A stretch of DNA of 64,000 nt from Cervus elaphus (Eukaryota > Chordata > Mammalia > Artiodactyla > Cervidae), in NCBI RefSeq assembly GCF_910594005.1, contig NC_057847.1, positions 21,426,001 to 21,490,000 on the forward strand. The letters run 5' to 3'. The position numbers and the translations under genes are program-made. The notes under the pieces were generated by a model that worked only from the letters and a program-made list of their open reading frames with translations, did not search any database and had not been told where the DNA came from. This document shows, piece after piece, positions 46,816-59,520 of this stretch (its first letter is position 1; the number at the start of each line of letters is the position of its first letter).

Positions 46816-47834
46816 ACTAATATGTATTATCTCCTAGTGGAGCTAATGGATATTTGAAGTCTGGTTATTGCCTAGCTAAATACAGAGCACTTTTGATGAG
46901 ATTGCCTAATACAAAATAATAGCAACTGGTTTCCCTACTATAAAAAAGGAAAAGAACAAAACCTATGGGAGCTAAAATGGTTGTTATAATACTAACATGT
47001 CTTCAGAATCAAACCAGACATTAGAACTGTCACCTGTGGCCATCAACCATAATTGAAACCACTTTTTTTTGATAATTGAAAGACTATCAGAACATCTTGA
47101 GTTGAAGAAGATACATAACTGATGCCTTTTCCCTCCTTTATCAGTTTTTTTGTTTCTAATAGTAACTTGTTATTTGACAAAAACTGTTCTGCAAGTGGAA
47201 AAGAAAATGAAAGGACTTTGGAGATATTTTCATCTTCCCTTAAGCATTTCTGTTAAGATGTTTGAATTGCTTATTGCTAGCTTGGCTCCTCCAGCATAGT
47301 TTTAAACAAAGATCAAAAAAATAAGATCTGACTTCGGATTGTAGAACCAACTGCAGAAAAAGAGACCGGGAAAGTTTATGGTCACGTGATGCCTAGCTTT
47401 GAGTGTGGCAAAAGTTCACTTTCTTGCCACCTGAGTTGTTTGTCCTTGACAGAGCATTTTTCTATTGCTTTTGTTCCCAGTGTTTCAGTCCTGACTTTGG
47501 AGCGTGCTGTTGGGAACTGGAATTCTCAATTATCCTCATTGGCCTCTACCTCTGAGGCAGTGTTTCTGGCAGGCCTGGCCCTCATGTCCGTTCTCCTCTC
47601 TTACACAGCATTTCCACTGAGCCCCCGTGATTATTCACAGGACTTACTTCCACGTTAGAATTAAACTCTGTGACTGCAGTGTTGCATTTTGGTTTTCTCT
47701 TAAGAACACTCATAAACATAGCCTAATAAGAACCATTCCTCTTCCCTGGAGTTCTTCGGTTCTCCAGACAGACGTGGTGAAGGGAAGAACACTGTGACCA
47801 CAGCCTCTCTGCCTCACCCTGTGGGAATCTCCTC

Positions 47835-47985
47835 TTGTTGCCTGTGTGACCTTGAATGAATTTCTTACCCTGACTGGGTCTCAGTTTCCATATCTATTGA
47901 GAAAGCAGCTGTCTCCTTTGTAGGAGGTGTAAAGATTGTGGAGATAATCTGAGACCTGCCTGGAGTAGTACCTGACTCTGATCTG
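47835..47985 (+). mobile_element. Probable MIR fragment
   Basis: ttgcctgtgtgaccttgaat, then ctgggtctcagtttccatat and gagtagtacctgactct, fits a diverged MIR. Confidence 0.55.
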
Positions 47986-48477
47986 GGAAGGCCCTGTTCA
48001 CTCTCTTTCCTCAGTCTTATCTCCCAGCAGGGGTCAAGGTGAGACTGGGTTATTCAGTATTGCCAAAACTAGCCTTTCCTTGCCCAAAGCTGATAAGTTC
48101 AGTAGTGTTCTCTTCCAAACTCCCCACTCTTTCTGGTACATTCCTGCCTCAGTTCTCCTTAACGCATCTTCAGTTCCCCAGACTGAAATGCTTACATCTC
48201 ATCTAATCAAATAAAAAAAAGTTGGGAAGAACCCGTCTGTTATGCTACCTCTGGTTTCCTCAAAGCTGTTGTCTGAGCCCCCTTTCCTTAGCCAATAAAC
48301 TTCTTCAAGAGAGTCATTAGTTTTACTGTCTCACCCCTACTCAGTGACCCATTCATGTTTACCAACCAGTATCTCATCCCACTGTTCTCTTGATTCTGCT
48401 ATTTTAAATTGTCCTTAATACTTCGTCCTTAGATCTACATTTAACAGATTAAGGATATTCTGAATATCCTTAAATTA

Positions 48478-49045
48478 TAGAACTATCCAATAAGAAATAC
48501 AATATAAGCCATAAATGTGATTTTTAATTCTCTTAGCCACATTGAAAAGTGGAAAAAAGTAAAAAGTCACGTAAAAATGGGCTTCTCAGGTGACACAATG
48601 ATAAGGCATCCACCCGCAATGCAGGAAACACAGGAGACATAGGTTTGATCCCTGGGTCAGCAAGACCTCCTGGAGGAGGGCATGGCACCCCACACCAGTA
48701 TTCTTGCCTGGAGAATCCCATGGAGAGAGGAGCCTGCCGGGCTACATTCCTTGGGGTCACAAAGAGTTGGACACGACTGAAGTGACTGAGCATGCACACA
48801 CACACATAAAAAAGTGAAAAGCAAGAACACATTTTGTTTAATCCAATGTATCTAAAATAGTATTTCAGCATTGAATCAATATTAACATTCTGAACAATAT
48901 ATTTTCATTATTTTTTATACTAAGTGTATGAAATCATTTGTGCATTTTATACTTAGAGCATATCCCAATTTGAGTTTGTCACATTCCAAGTACTCAAAAG
49001 CCATGTGTGGTTAGTAGCTACTTGTTTAGGGCAATGCAGGTCTGC
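48478..49045. mobile_element. hAT-like non-autonomous DNA transposon, split by a Bov-tA
   Basis: The ends ctatccaataagaaatacaa and agccatgtgtggttagtagc (then gggcaatgcagg) match an old MER-type element with tccaat/attgga inverted ends. I cannot name the family with confidence. Confidence 0.55.
48579..48806 (+). mobile_element. Bov-tA SINE
   Basis: The head is tgggcttctcaggtgacaca, the core is caccagtattcttgcctgga and the 3' block is agagttggacacgactgaag. The tail is gcacacacacacat. Confidence 0.92.
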
Positions 49046-50847
49046 ACCATTTGACTGAGTTTTCCTGGCATCTCTATTTAACTTCCAAGGCACCCCTTGG
49101 TTTTTACTGAACATCCCTGATTGCTCTTTCTGTGCATCTTTGTTGATGTCCCTTCCTTTTCACTCTGTCTTCCTTCACCCTCTGGTAGGTGTTTCTTTCC
49201 AATCTCCACTTCCCCTCTGCAAAAAAATCTGCCCCATTTCTTCTCCACCTTAATTCTACATCCTCTGAGCACCAAGTACTTAGAATCTCATGTCAGACAG
49301 GTGAGATGACCACAAACACATCACTTAGATCAATCTAAAAGGTAAGAACCAGGAAGAGAAAGAAACAATATTCTCATTTTCCCCCTTAGTCCATCATCAC
49401 CCAGAACCAATTTCCAGTGTGCACACTCTGAATTTTTGTTCTTTCTTTCTTTCCACATGTTTCCAGCTCTTAACTCGTGTTTTTTATCCTTTTGCAGGGA
49501 CCATGTTCTAAAGAATGTCCTGACGCATCATTTATTGTCCTTATCACCCAGGCTTTGGGATAACTGCTGATATAATCTAATGCTTATAAAAATTGTTCTT
49601 GGAGTATCTATGCAGCTGTCTGCAGTAGCTACTCACAGGATACGACTGATTTACATTATGGTTGACATGCTCTTGGTTATTTAGGATGTCTTGCTTTTAC
49701 ATCAGAAAGACTCAGTCTATTCTGTGTGCATCCCACAGCACATAAAGTAAATCTGATCTAAGATGCTAGTCATGTGTGTGACTGCCTCATGATGAGATTT
49801 AACACCCCCATGATGAACCATTTTCTTCTGAGAGTTATGCCACTTTGTTTTCAAGTTTCTTCCCAGGGTGCATTTAGGTAGTAAAAAATGTATAGCTTTA
49901 GAGACTCAGTATGCTTTATTAGGCAGGTGTATGACCAGGATATATAAAATACCACTGTAGATCTTGAACTACATTCTCTTATAGGAAATATGTATGGCCA
50001 TGCCCAAAAGAGTAGTAGCCTTTGGAGGTTAAAATAGTATTTGCCAAATCTAGGGGATGATGTCAGAAGATACCTTAAAAAATCAAAATAACTAACTCCT
50101 TCCTGGCATTCATCACTGCTGACATGTGTTAAATGACAAATCTTTGACTCACAAAATCGAACAGGATTATCTGAGGGATCAGACTTCTCACCTGTTTTTA
50201 GAGATTAGTGAGCACCTGTTTGTCCCCATGTTTTCTTCACTCAGATTCTATATTAACTTTCCCTATTAAAGCATTCTTGAGATTTCTGAGTTCCTACTAC
50301 TTTAGATAAAAATAGATGAAGCTCACTCCTGGCACTTAATAAAATAAAGGATTTCTGAAAGTTAGCTATATTCATGAGCCATTTTTCTTTGATGAAACCC
50401 TTAAATCATCCCTTTTTTGTTTTTGTGCAGGCCTATAGCATCTTTTGTGAGATTTTTAATGCAATTTAATAAATTAATGTACAAATTTTGTAGCTCTTGA
50501 TAAAATATTCTCCATGGGTTCTAATATGCATGTAATACATATCATTTAGGTCTAACTTCTGGGATGCCGGAAAGACAAACCACCTTCAGATAGTTGTAAA
50601 TACATAAACACGGTACTTTAGATATGGGCACTGGCTAATGGGTGTATTATGCACGGAATACCAAATATTCTGAAGAGAATGAGGCAGACTTCACATGAAA
50701 ACTGCTTCAGGGTCACTATTAGTCTTTTCTCTGTGCTGACACTAGCCTAAAATGCTGGGGTTAACAAAAATCTCCAATTAGCAGAAAGCTGGAGAAACCG
50801 TCTTGCTGCCCACTTGACTTCTTATTCCATGCTGGAAAATGCTAAGT

Positions 50848-50916
50848 CTTGGTATAGACAACCAACACTTATACCAAGCATCTCTATACTTGGTATAGGT
50901 CTATACCAAGTATAGA
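50848..50916. repeat. Hairpin cluster with a perfect 16-base inverted repeat
   Basis: tctatacttggtatag (50883-50898) and its exact reverse complement ctataccaagtataga (50901-50916) are separated by only gt. Just upstream, cttggtata (50848-50856) and tataccaag (50870-50878) form a second, smaller inverted pair with the same core. No repeat family explains it. Confidence 0.95.
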
Positions 50917-50995
50917 TCTGGCCGTGTGATGTTATCAGCCCTGTAACAGTAATGGAGGGTATTATTCTAGGTAATCCCTAATTTGACTTCTGTGT

Positions 50996-51040
50996 AGTGT
51001 GTGTGTGTGTGTGTGTGGCGGGGCGAGGGGGGGGGTGGTA
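50996..51040. repeat. (TG)n microsatellite followed by a G-rich run
   Basis: About ten TG units are followed by ggcggggcgagggggggggt. The G run could form a G-quadruplex-like structure. Confidence 0.92.
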
Positions 51041-51291
51041 TATGTTTATTGTGTGGACCTGCAGGACTTTAGGACTAACCTAGCCTTCTCCCTGGCCACA
51101 TTTCTCCATGTTATAAAAATACAGAGAAATCCTGAGGCTGCTGCAGCCAACACAAACTAGGCTGAAGAAAGACACAGTATATATTCTGGACAATGCCCAC
51201 CACTTTGAGTGGGCTGCTGGGATTCATTTTTCAAATGTGAAGTAGTTTCCCCTGATGACCAAAGACTTTCTTTTACCTGAGGATAGCAACA

Positions 51292-51520
51292 GGGCACAGT
51301 GGAAAGAGCATGGACGTTGGAATAATATAGGTTTGGGGACAAATCCTAGCTCTGCCATTTACTATTGGCCCTGGACAAGTTGCTTAACCTCTGTTCATCT
51401 CTGCAAGGTCAATATAGTATCATACTTTTTACGGAGTTGTTAAGAGAAAAAAAGATGATACCCAGAAAACAACTAGCAAACTGTCTAGCATGTAGTGGGT
51501 TCTTAGGAATCAGTAGCTAT
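51292..51520 (+). mobile_element. MIR SINE
   Basis: The text is gcacagtggaaagagcatgg, aaatcctagctctgccattt and gacaagttgcttaacctctg. The 3' part is tagcatgtagtgggttctta. Confidence 0.85.
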
Positions 51521-51625
51521 GATGTGATCATAAGAATAATGCTGTATAAGATTTGAGAGTAAAAATCCAACTCTCCTTTAATTGGGATAAAGAATCTGTA
51601 TCCTGGGGCCACATGGTATCGGTCT

Positions 51626-51931
51626 CAGTTCAGTTCAGTCGCTCAGTCGTATCCAACTCTTTGTGACCCCATGGACTGCAGCACACCAGGCTTCCCTGTC
51701 CTTCACCAACTCCCAGAGTTTGCTCAAACTCATGTCTGTTGAGTCGGTAATGCCATCCAAACATCTCATCCTGTGTTGTCCCCTTCTCCTGCCTTCAATC
51801 TTTCCCATCATCAGAGTCTTTTACAATGAATCAGTTCTTCACATCAGGTGGCCAAAGTATTGAAGCTTCAGCCTCAGCATCAGTCCTTCCAATGAATATT
51901 CAGGACTTATTTCCTCTAGGATTGACTGGTT
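51626..51931 (-). mobile_element. BovB LINE 3' end
   Basis: It runs from tcagttcagttcagtcgctc to tttcctctaggattgactgg in reverse orientation and is truncated at the right, where a Bov-tA fragment abuts. Confidence 0.92.
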
Positions 51932-51937
51932 TATGTT

Positions 51938-52037
51938 GCCTATCCCTTCTCCAGCAGATCTTCCCAACCCAGGAATCAAACTGGGGTCTCCTGCGTTGCA
52001 GGTGGATTCTTTACCAACTGAGTTATCAGGGAATTTT
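51938..52037 (-). mobile_element. Bov-tA SINE 5' part
   Basis: The text is gatcttcccaacccaggaat, ctcctgcgttgcaggtggat and accaactgagttatcaggga: the reversed tRNA-like head only. Confidence 0.85.
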
Positions 52038-52730
52038 TTTTATCAGTCTCATGTCAACTTATATGATCTTTCTTTAAAAACGCAGCTTCTTTTATGTCTT
52101 TTATTATTTGTTGTTTTAACATTGTGTAAGGTGCATATTGCAAATCAAGTCTAAATGATTGTAAGTTATGTCCTTAGCCATTTATAAGGTCTATGGAATT
52201 TTAGTAGCTTCTCCATTCATTTTTTTTGGATATAGATATTCAGGAGTTGTAGCAAACTAAGTATTTGTACATTGTCTTCTAATAGTAGAAATATAGTTCT
52301 ACACATGCTATTTAATATCTTCACATAACTATGTAACTATACTCAGATTGATCATCTTATACAGAAAAGAAGATTTATATTCTAAAAGAATGCATGGTTT
52401 ATAGATTGTGTGGGATCTATTTTGGTTCTTGTTTGTTAGGAGATTTTGAATTTGAATTATTTTCTTCATGCTATGTGATCCAGTGAAATGATATGTTGTT
52501 TTTATAATTTGGGGGTATTATTTTGTTTTTTCTCTTAAGCATGTAGAGACTGAAATGAAGAAAAATAAAATGAAAAGATTGAAATGAAGAAAAAACCTGA
52601 TCATATTAATGAAACACATGAGTTTGTATAAAAAGAAATTGAAGTAGTTTACATTTTGAAAATGTGGAGAATTTTGATTCATTCATTCTAATATCTGAAA
52701 TTTGACCTCTCTTTGTTGCTTCTTACCTAG

Positions 52731-52847
52731 GTCACTTGTTGGTTTCAGAAAACTATAAGAGATTTAGAGGAACAAGGTCTAGGTACATCTCTTTCAGACA
52801 ATGAGGAACTTATTCGTAAGCATGAAGAACTGATAATAAAAGCAAAG
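52731..52847 (+). CDS. CCDC141: CCDC141 internal coding exon (window exon D)
   Basis: This 39-codon exon has phase 0 at both ends. It lies between a strong acceptor (pyrimidine-rich, cttacctag) and a strong donor (gtaaga). The peptide runs from VTCWFQKTIRDLEEQ to HEELIIKAK and follows exon C without a break in the known protein (WDQQ.SQ-VTCWFQK). It is a helical, charged coiled-coil segment. No next exon, expected to start near EWNSAVEKL by memory of the human protein, is visible in the remaining 11.1 kb. The following intron therefore runs past the window edge. Confidence 0.94.
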
Positions 52848-53245
52848 GTAAGAGACTCATTAAAAAAAATAACTGAAAACTGCATGGACTTCTCTTGAAT
52901 ACACTTCTATAGGTAATACAGTGGTGTAGTAAAAACTCGTTTGTATAGTTTGCTTGCTGTTTGCATTCGTATTTTACTTAACTTGTTTCATGTTCTTAGT
53001 TTTGCAAAAAGTAATTGCTACCACTCAGGCAACCACTTGGAGGTGCTTAGATGTGTAAAATGGAACCATCAAGTGTAGAGAGCAGGAGGAGCAGAACAAC
53101 CTCTAGCAGTGTTCTTCTTGCCATTGTGTCTTGTTGTTTGGAAGTTGACTTATTTGTACATGTGAGAATCTATAAAGATTTTCCAAGTTTTCTGGTGCTC
53201 CATTTTGATTTTTTAAAAACCTGTCCTAGGTAAACACAACCTGCT

Positions 53246-53300
53246 GCTTCCCCTCCCACCCATCCTCCCAACCCATCCTCCAAACCCATCCTCCCAAACA
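53246..53300. repeat. Short C-rich minisatellite
   Basis: Imperfect units of about 13-15 bases occur (aacccatcctccc / aacccatcctcca / aacccatcctccc). Confidence 0.75.
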
Positions 53301-53984
53301 TATAAAAATGTATTTGCTTTGACGTCCTTATGTTCAACCATTGCCTAGTAGTGTTGGCCCATTGTTTTCCAGAGCTTTATGACTTAGCTGTACCTACAAC
53401 TATCAACTACCCAAGATATTAATAACAGAAAGTTCTTAAATCTTGATACTGATTTAAAGTATTCACTGCTCTCACGCTACTACAAATGGACTTTCAGAAT
53501 ATAAGCTCCTCCTTGTTTCAGACAAGTTGACTACTTCTTTTCAGGGTCCTGAGTCACCCAGGAGCTAGTTATAGATCTGTTACAGAAGCTGAGTATTACT
53601 CCATATACTCAGTAAGTAGTTTCTGAGCCAAACTGGTTTTGGAAACTGAGGCAGAGAAACCTCTTTTTCTTAAGCATCCTTGCAAATAAAGTTATTTTCT
53701 AAAAAAAATAATGTTTTCTGGGAATTCCTGTTTTATTACTTCCTACGAAGCATTCCACATGTTGTAAGATTTTCCTTCAACTATGGGCTGGCCTTTGGAA
53801 CCCCTGATCTCAATGGCATCTTTAAAGATTTTCAGACATTGAATATCTATTTAGAGATGAGAGCTCATACATAACTTGTTGATAAAAATTGATGACAGTT
53901 GTCATCAGTATGTGACATTAGATAATCCAAAGGCAAGATAACTGGTTGTTCAAGACAGCAGAGGTCACTGTGTCACGTGGGTTG

Positions 53985-54200
53985 AAAAAAACCCTGTCAG
54001 TGTAAACGCAGAAGAGGGAGTGACACTCTGTCCCAGGGTGATCCAGGATGGCCTTTCAGAAGGAAGGGATCTGAGCAGATGAATGGAGTAATGGTCGTTT
54101 AGGTGAGGGTGATCATTCCTAAATAAGGTAGAATAAGGGAAACCAGTGATAGACAAGTTTGTCTGTGATGAGAGTTAAAGGTCTGGGCAATGTTCAGTCC
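53985..54200 (-). mobile_element. Possible L2 relic
   Basis: ggatggcctttcagaaggaa and gatctgagcagatgaatgg resemble the antisense internal L2 text, at low similarity. Confidence 0.4.
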
Positions 54201-54673
54201 AGAGACAGTAGACCCAGGACAACTGTTTCAGAGGCCATCCTTACCCACAGCCATTCCCTAGAGAAGACGTGCTAACAGGGCATGGTCGTTACAGAGAAGT
54301 AAACTTCACTGGATGAAAAATGGACGAGTATTCTGAGGCCACAGAAAGTGCTCCTTGATAACCTTAAAACTCCTTTTAAGTTTTAGTTTCATAAAAGAGA
54401 CAGGATTTAGATTACAGTAACTATTATGCTTATTAAATTTAAAGTAACATGAAAAACACCTTTTCAGAGATGGTTGAAATGATGGACTAGACTGAAAAAA
54501 CGGCAACATTTCTTAAACGTGGAGATAGTATCTTAGTCATCTTGGTATTCCTAGCACCTAGGACAGTGTCTGGCGTTTAAAAAGGGTGTTTGATTCATGT
54601 CTGCTTTTTAAACCCTCTTTCCAGAAGAAAGAAACCTCCTTTTAGTGACTTTCTGTGATTCTCTAGTGACTTT

Positions 54674-54717
54674 TTTTTTTTTAATTTTTATTTTTTTTAT
54701 TATTTTTTATTTTTTTA
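54674..54717 (-). mobile_element. Poly(T) insertion with target-site duplication (tail-only retroinsertion)
   Basis: A 44-base tract of T with a few A lies between tctagtgacttt at 54662-54673 and the same 12 bases at 54718-54729. No body sequence of any LINE or SINE is present. Confidence 0.75.
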
Positions 54718-54809
54718 TCTAGTGACTTTAATAGTGACTTAGCCTCTTTTTGCCTACCTAGCCATCCTTATCTTTCTGTATTTATTTTTAAGTGTTTGGT
54801 CCTCAGCAT

Positions 54810-54902
54810 CAGTTCAGTTCAGTTCAGTCGCTCAGTCATGTCCAACTCTTTGGAACCCCATGAATCGCAGCACGCCAGGCCTCCCTGTCCATCACCAACA
54901 GC
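54810..54902 (-). mobile_element. BovB LINE 3' terminal fragment
   Basis: tcagttcagttcagtcgctc to ctccctgtccatcaccaac is only the last ~90 bases of BovB. Confidence 0.9.
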
Positions 54903-56489
54903 ATAAAGTTACACAAACTCTAGTTCATCCTAGATCTCAGGGTTGGCTTCTTGATTTATTATTTTCCCTTAATCTTTATCTTCCTCATATCCCCATTCTC
55001 ATAGGCATCTACTCTAACAGTCTATGTCTTTAGACATATTCCCATTCTTAAAATGTATACAGAGTTACATGTTTTCAATCTGCATGAATTCTATTAAGGC
55101 ATAGATTTCTTGTGTTTCTTTCCACAACACTGGTTGCATCTAACTTACATAATCCTTTGTGATCTTCACTATGATAATTTCTAGATGCAGCATAACTTTG
55201 GAAAGTCCTGAAACATAGATACTGATGTCTTAATTCTTCCCTTCATAATGTTGGTTGCCTTCCATTTCTTCATTCCTTACAATACTTGACCTTCTAGTCC
55301 ACTGACTCTTCTACTGAGCTCCTTGCTGGTCAACTTTTCTGCTGACTTCTCCACTTCAGCTATTAGGTTTTTCATACCCAATCCCTCACACTGATTCTGC
55401 GTCATCATTTTTTTCCTGCTTCATCTATCGCATGTCCTTCTTTATATCCTAATGTGTGCTTTCTTCATATATTAAATTTTTGGTCTGTCCAGTGCATTGA
55501 CTCTCAGTTCTCACACTTACGTATTTCAGTATGTATTTTGTGCATCAGGTGTTACCTTCCCCTATGAGTTAACATTCCCTTGGGATATCAGCAACTTCAC
55601 TTGGTAAGGCATGGGAGGGGTGAAAGCCAGCTTGGCCTTTTCTGGGTGAATTGGCTTCAAGGTACAAGGAGATGCCTCTGAGAGCTTGTTGTTAGTTTTA
55701 GGGCTCTACCATTTGTGGTTTGCTCCTTGATCCTAGACACACACAAAGGAGGGGACTCCTAGGAGGACCTCCCACTGGTTGGACCCTGAACCCTGCTTTG
55801 TTCCAAAGACCCATTTCCCATATTCTTCCCAGCTCACCTGAGGGAGGGTTGAAGAGGGCATGCTAAGAAAGAGTCGGGTTGCTTCTCTTTTATACGTGAG
55901 CTGTCCGCCTGGTCAGAGTCCGGTCCTTTCCTGTTTATCTCCTCTGGCTGGTACTGGGCTGGGACTCTGATTTTCTTTCCTGAAAAGGTACATTGACAAA
56001 CAATGACCAGGCAGGTGGGGACAGAAGGCATCACACCCAGAAAGCTGTCCCCTGGCCTATCTCCTGTCTAAGGCATCTGACCTTACTCTACTCCAGAAAG
56101 CCACGTGGCCCTGACACTGAGAACTAACCCCTCAAGGAAGGTTCTTCTCTATAAACTTTACCTTTGCTTTGTCAGCCTTTGCAGAAAGGAAAAGCTACAT
56201 AATTTGTAGGATCCAGTTTAAAATGGAAATATGGAAGCTTTTCTCAAAAAGTTACTGAAATTTCAATAGACCAGCAGCAGCGTATTAAACCAAGCATGGG
56301 GCCTTCTAAACAAATGCCGTGTGGCACAGGTCACTTACCCACAATGCTGGTCCTGTTTACAACGCCCAGGTTTTTGAAAGGACCTAGAGACCTTTGCTGG
56401 TCAAACATTTTCCTTAGCCATCTTTACTAACTCTTCCCACCTGTGCTAGCGTGTTTTCTAAAAATAAAGATTGCATTTACATAGGAAAA

Positions 56490-56590
56490 AACACGTTTGA
56501 ATTCCTGCTGTCACTCACTATGCAGTCTTGGGTACACTTGACCTCTCTCAAGCTCACCTTCCCCACCTGTAAGGAGGAACCATGAATAAT
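56490..56590 (+). mobile_element. Probable MIR fragment
   Basis: gaattcctgctgtcactcac, then atgcagtcttgggtacactt and ctcaccttccccacctgtaa, matches the MIR core with divergence. Confidence 0.65.
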
Positions 56591-56756
56591 TCAATCAGAA
56601 AGTATTTGTGAAAATGCCTCCAAAAATGTTTCCTCTCCCATCCATGGTGTAAACATCCAAATATTTATATCTGTGGTTTTTTAACAATGACATTCCTCAT
56701 TCTTAGAGGAAGAATCCAATTTTTTATGTCCTTACACAGGAAGCAGAATATTACAC

Positions 56757-56783
56757 TTGGATTTTATTTTATTTTATTTTATT
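56757..56783. repeat. (TTTTA)n microsatellite
   Basis: Five ATTTT/TTTTA units lie between ttggattttatt and ggaatatggg. Confidence 0.92.
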
Positions 56784-57999
56784 GGAATATGGGTATAAGG
56801 ATAAGAAGGGGGAATGTTTCTTTCAAAGGAGATTTAACATAGACATAAGGCCTGAAGCTGAGGACTCATTAATGAACCACATATAGATAATCTGGTAACA
56901 CAGAGGAAAGTAGGTGTTTCTGTTCCGACAGCTAAGACGAACAGCAGTGAGTTGTTCTGTATTGCTTTTAGTCTACTCAGTATGTTCCTTTTAAATAAAC
57001 ATTGAAAATTCCTCTCTCATTGCTTCCTGGAATGCATTCAAATACAAAATATGACAACTTTCAAATATTTTAATAAACTTTATTTATACTGTACTGAAAG
57101 AAATGAACTCAAAAAAAATTTAATACAACTTTTAACTGTGAGTAATTTTAACTATGAGTATTAAATTATACTTCCTTTAAACATGAAAAATATTTTCCTT
57201 TTACATATGGAACAGGTAAAGAAATAGCAGGCATGGATGATTATAAACCACCCTTTGGTTAAGAACCTTAAATACTCTTAGATTTTATCCTGTGTCAGTT
57301 TGGTGCACCAAGGCTTGAATTCAAAGTCTGGAGCTCAGAGTTGTTTATAGGGGCTATTAAAATAATATATTAACAAACACTTCGTTATTGTTTCCTTTGA
57401 GAAGACATAATCATTCCTTCTTCTGTACATCAGAAATAATGTTTATCTAAGAACTGCCTTCAGCAACCAACATTTAATTCTGTTGGGAGGAAACCTTTTC
57501 CAATTTGGGTCCAGTGTTTAGGGCCCTGCAAATTGGCTGAAAATATACAGATTAACAGGGGTAAAGACAAGGTTTATTTTAACATGGTGTACATGGGAGG
57601 TTCCAGTAATGGAAAACTCTTGAAATAGCCCAAAGTAAAGTTTTACGAAGATCAATTTTTCAAAAGAAAAGTTTTTAGGGCTTCAGTGGGAGAATATGGA
57701 AGATTTTATTTGGCTTCTTGATGGTAGATGAGCAGTCTGTCTTCTTCCTGGCTAGGGGTGTCCTGAGGGAGGGTTTGTGGCAGCTGAACTCATAGTTACT
57801 TAGCGCCGTGTCAGTCTCCTTTCAGTCAGAAAACTGCCTGGGAAGGGGTCATGGGAAGCTGTGTAGGAGGTTTCATTTAAGTTTAGGTAATACTTCTTTC
57901 TGCTGCTGCTAAATGTTTAGCTATCTTCAATTTAAAGTCATTTTTATACCACCATGGTGGACTATAATCCCCAAATTTTATAGGGTCCACTCTTGCTTC

Positions 58000-58170
58000 A
58001 GTTCAGGCCCTTTGCAGTTGGTACACATTAGAATTACTTTACACAAGGGCTTTGAAAAAATACTGACATCTGGATTCATGCCTGGAGATTTTATGTAGTT
58101 TGTTTGGGGGGGTCAGGATTTTTAAAAATTCACTACCAATCTTAAGATAATGATGTTTTTATCAAAAATA
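58000..58170. mobile_element. MER5-type hAT-Charlie relic
   Basis: tacacattagaattacttta, then aaaaatactgacatctggat and aggatttttaaaaattc, follows the MER5A pattern. The name is from memory. Confidence 0.55.
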
Positions 58171-58762
58171 AAATCCAGATTTCCTGCTCCTTTTAAAAAA
58201 TGGAAGACCTGGTAATGTCAAGTTCATCTGTTCACATAGACATAGCAACTCTTGGCTGGAGCCCAGCAATAGCTATTTCCTTTGGAAAGGAGTGTGTGCT
58301 TCAGCTTGCTTAGTCCCCACCGTTCCTCACTGACTTCCTCTGCCGCTTTTGCTTCAGTTGTTTACATTATATACCTTTCCCCTGTATGCATTTGGGTTCA
58401 AGACCAGATAAGCAATGAGATACAATGTAAGTGGAGTAGTAGCTTAACTCATTTAGATTACCTTGGAAAAAATCTGAATGATAAGAATGGAAGGACGTGA
58501 TGCTGAAGGCAAAAATGTCTCAAGAAACAACTGAAGTTTGAATGAGAGTAACTGTAGGTGGGATATAATATCTTTTGAAAGGGAAATTATGAATGACTAT
58601 TTTAAAGGCTTAAAGGAGACCACATAAAGCCTTATTGAGGGTGTGGTTACTAGACAGCAGCATCTGGAAATCATTAGACATGCAAAGTCTCAAGTTTGAG
58701 ACACTGACTTAGAGAATTTTCCCATATATTTCATGTATGTTCATATTCTCATTAATTTTCAT

Positions 58763-58969
58763 GTATGCATACTCAGTCGCTAAGTCGTGTCTCTTTGTGA
58801 CCTCATGGATGGTAGCCCACCAAATTCCTCTGTACATGGGATTATCCTGGCAAGAATACTGGAGCAGATTGATATTTCCTTCTCCAGAGAATCTTCCTGA
58901 CCCAGGGACCAAACCTGCATCTCCTGCATTGGCAGTCAGCTTCTTTACCACTGAGCCACTGGGAAACCC
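58763..58969 (-). mobile_element. Bov-tA SINE with target-site duplication
   Basis: It is reversed Bov-tA with a small deletion in the 3' block (taagtcgtgtctctttgtga). ttaattttcat flanks it at 58752-58762 and 58970-58980. Confidence 0.92.
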
Positions 58970-59520
58970 TTAATTTTCATAGATGACTATATATTATTGA
59001 TAAAGTCCTTGATTACCAAATAACCTTTGAAGTTTATAAGGAAAACAAACTGAAAATGGTATAAAGAAGCATCATCTTCAATGTTTTAATATAGTAGAAT
59101 TCACATTTCTGAACTTCAAGATTAAAACTGTCTTCCATGATTCATCATCTAATCCAATTTTCCAAGTCATTGAAAATATTTTCCAGCTGTTGCTGAGTGA
59201 TTTCATAAATTGGATTTGTGATCTTGGCCTCAAGTTCCTTCAAATAATATTATTTGGAGATTTTAAAAAATATATCAGTGCTTAAGTCCCACAGAAAGTT
59301 TATTCAGAGGAAAAAGTCAAGCTTAAAGCTACAAAATATTTGTAACTATGAGATAAGAAAGTAAAGCAGAGTCTCTTGCAAGGTTATTTGAATAATTTAA
59401 ACACATAATTGTCATCAATAGAACCACCTCAAGAATGTGGCTCCTTAAAAATATGTTTATTGTTTTATTTTTCTGACCACATAATATACTCTCATTTTGG
59501 AAAAATTAGAAATACCTAAA

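Larger units (their letters stand above)
28118..52730 (+). other. CCDC141: CCDC141 intron C-D (24,613 bases)
   Basis: This is the largest intron in the window. It contains most of the BovB copies, including the inverted one at 42834-46482, plus nested L1, MIR, L2 and MER20 relics. The repeat-poor parts are 28450-29150, 37900-39720, 41220-42820, 46820-48470 and 49050-51290. These show no ORF with gene-like features. Confidence 0.85.

Noticed and set aside
47386..47658. 90-codon open frame in unique intron
   Set aside because: There is no splice context, homology or codon pattern that I can support. It is probably chance in a somewhat GC-richer stretch.
55560..56200. Possible LTR (GC-richer, with a TATA-like tctataaac and mixed motifs)
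   Set aside because: I could not find matching terminal tg...ca ends, a partner LTR or a flanking duplication, so I leave it unassigned.
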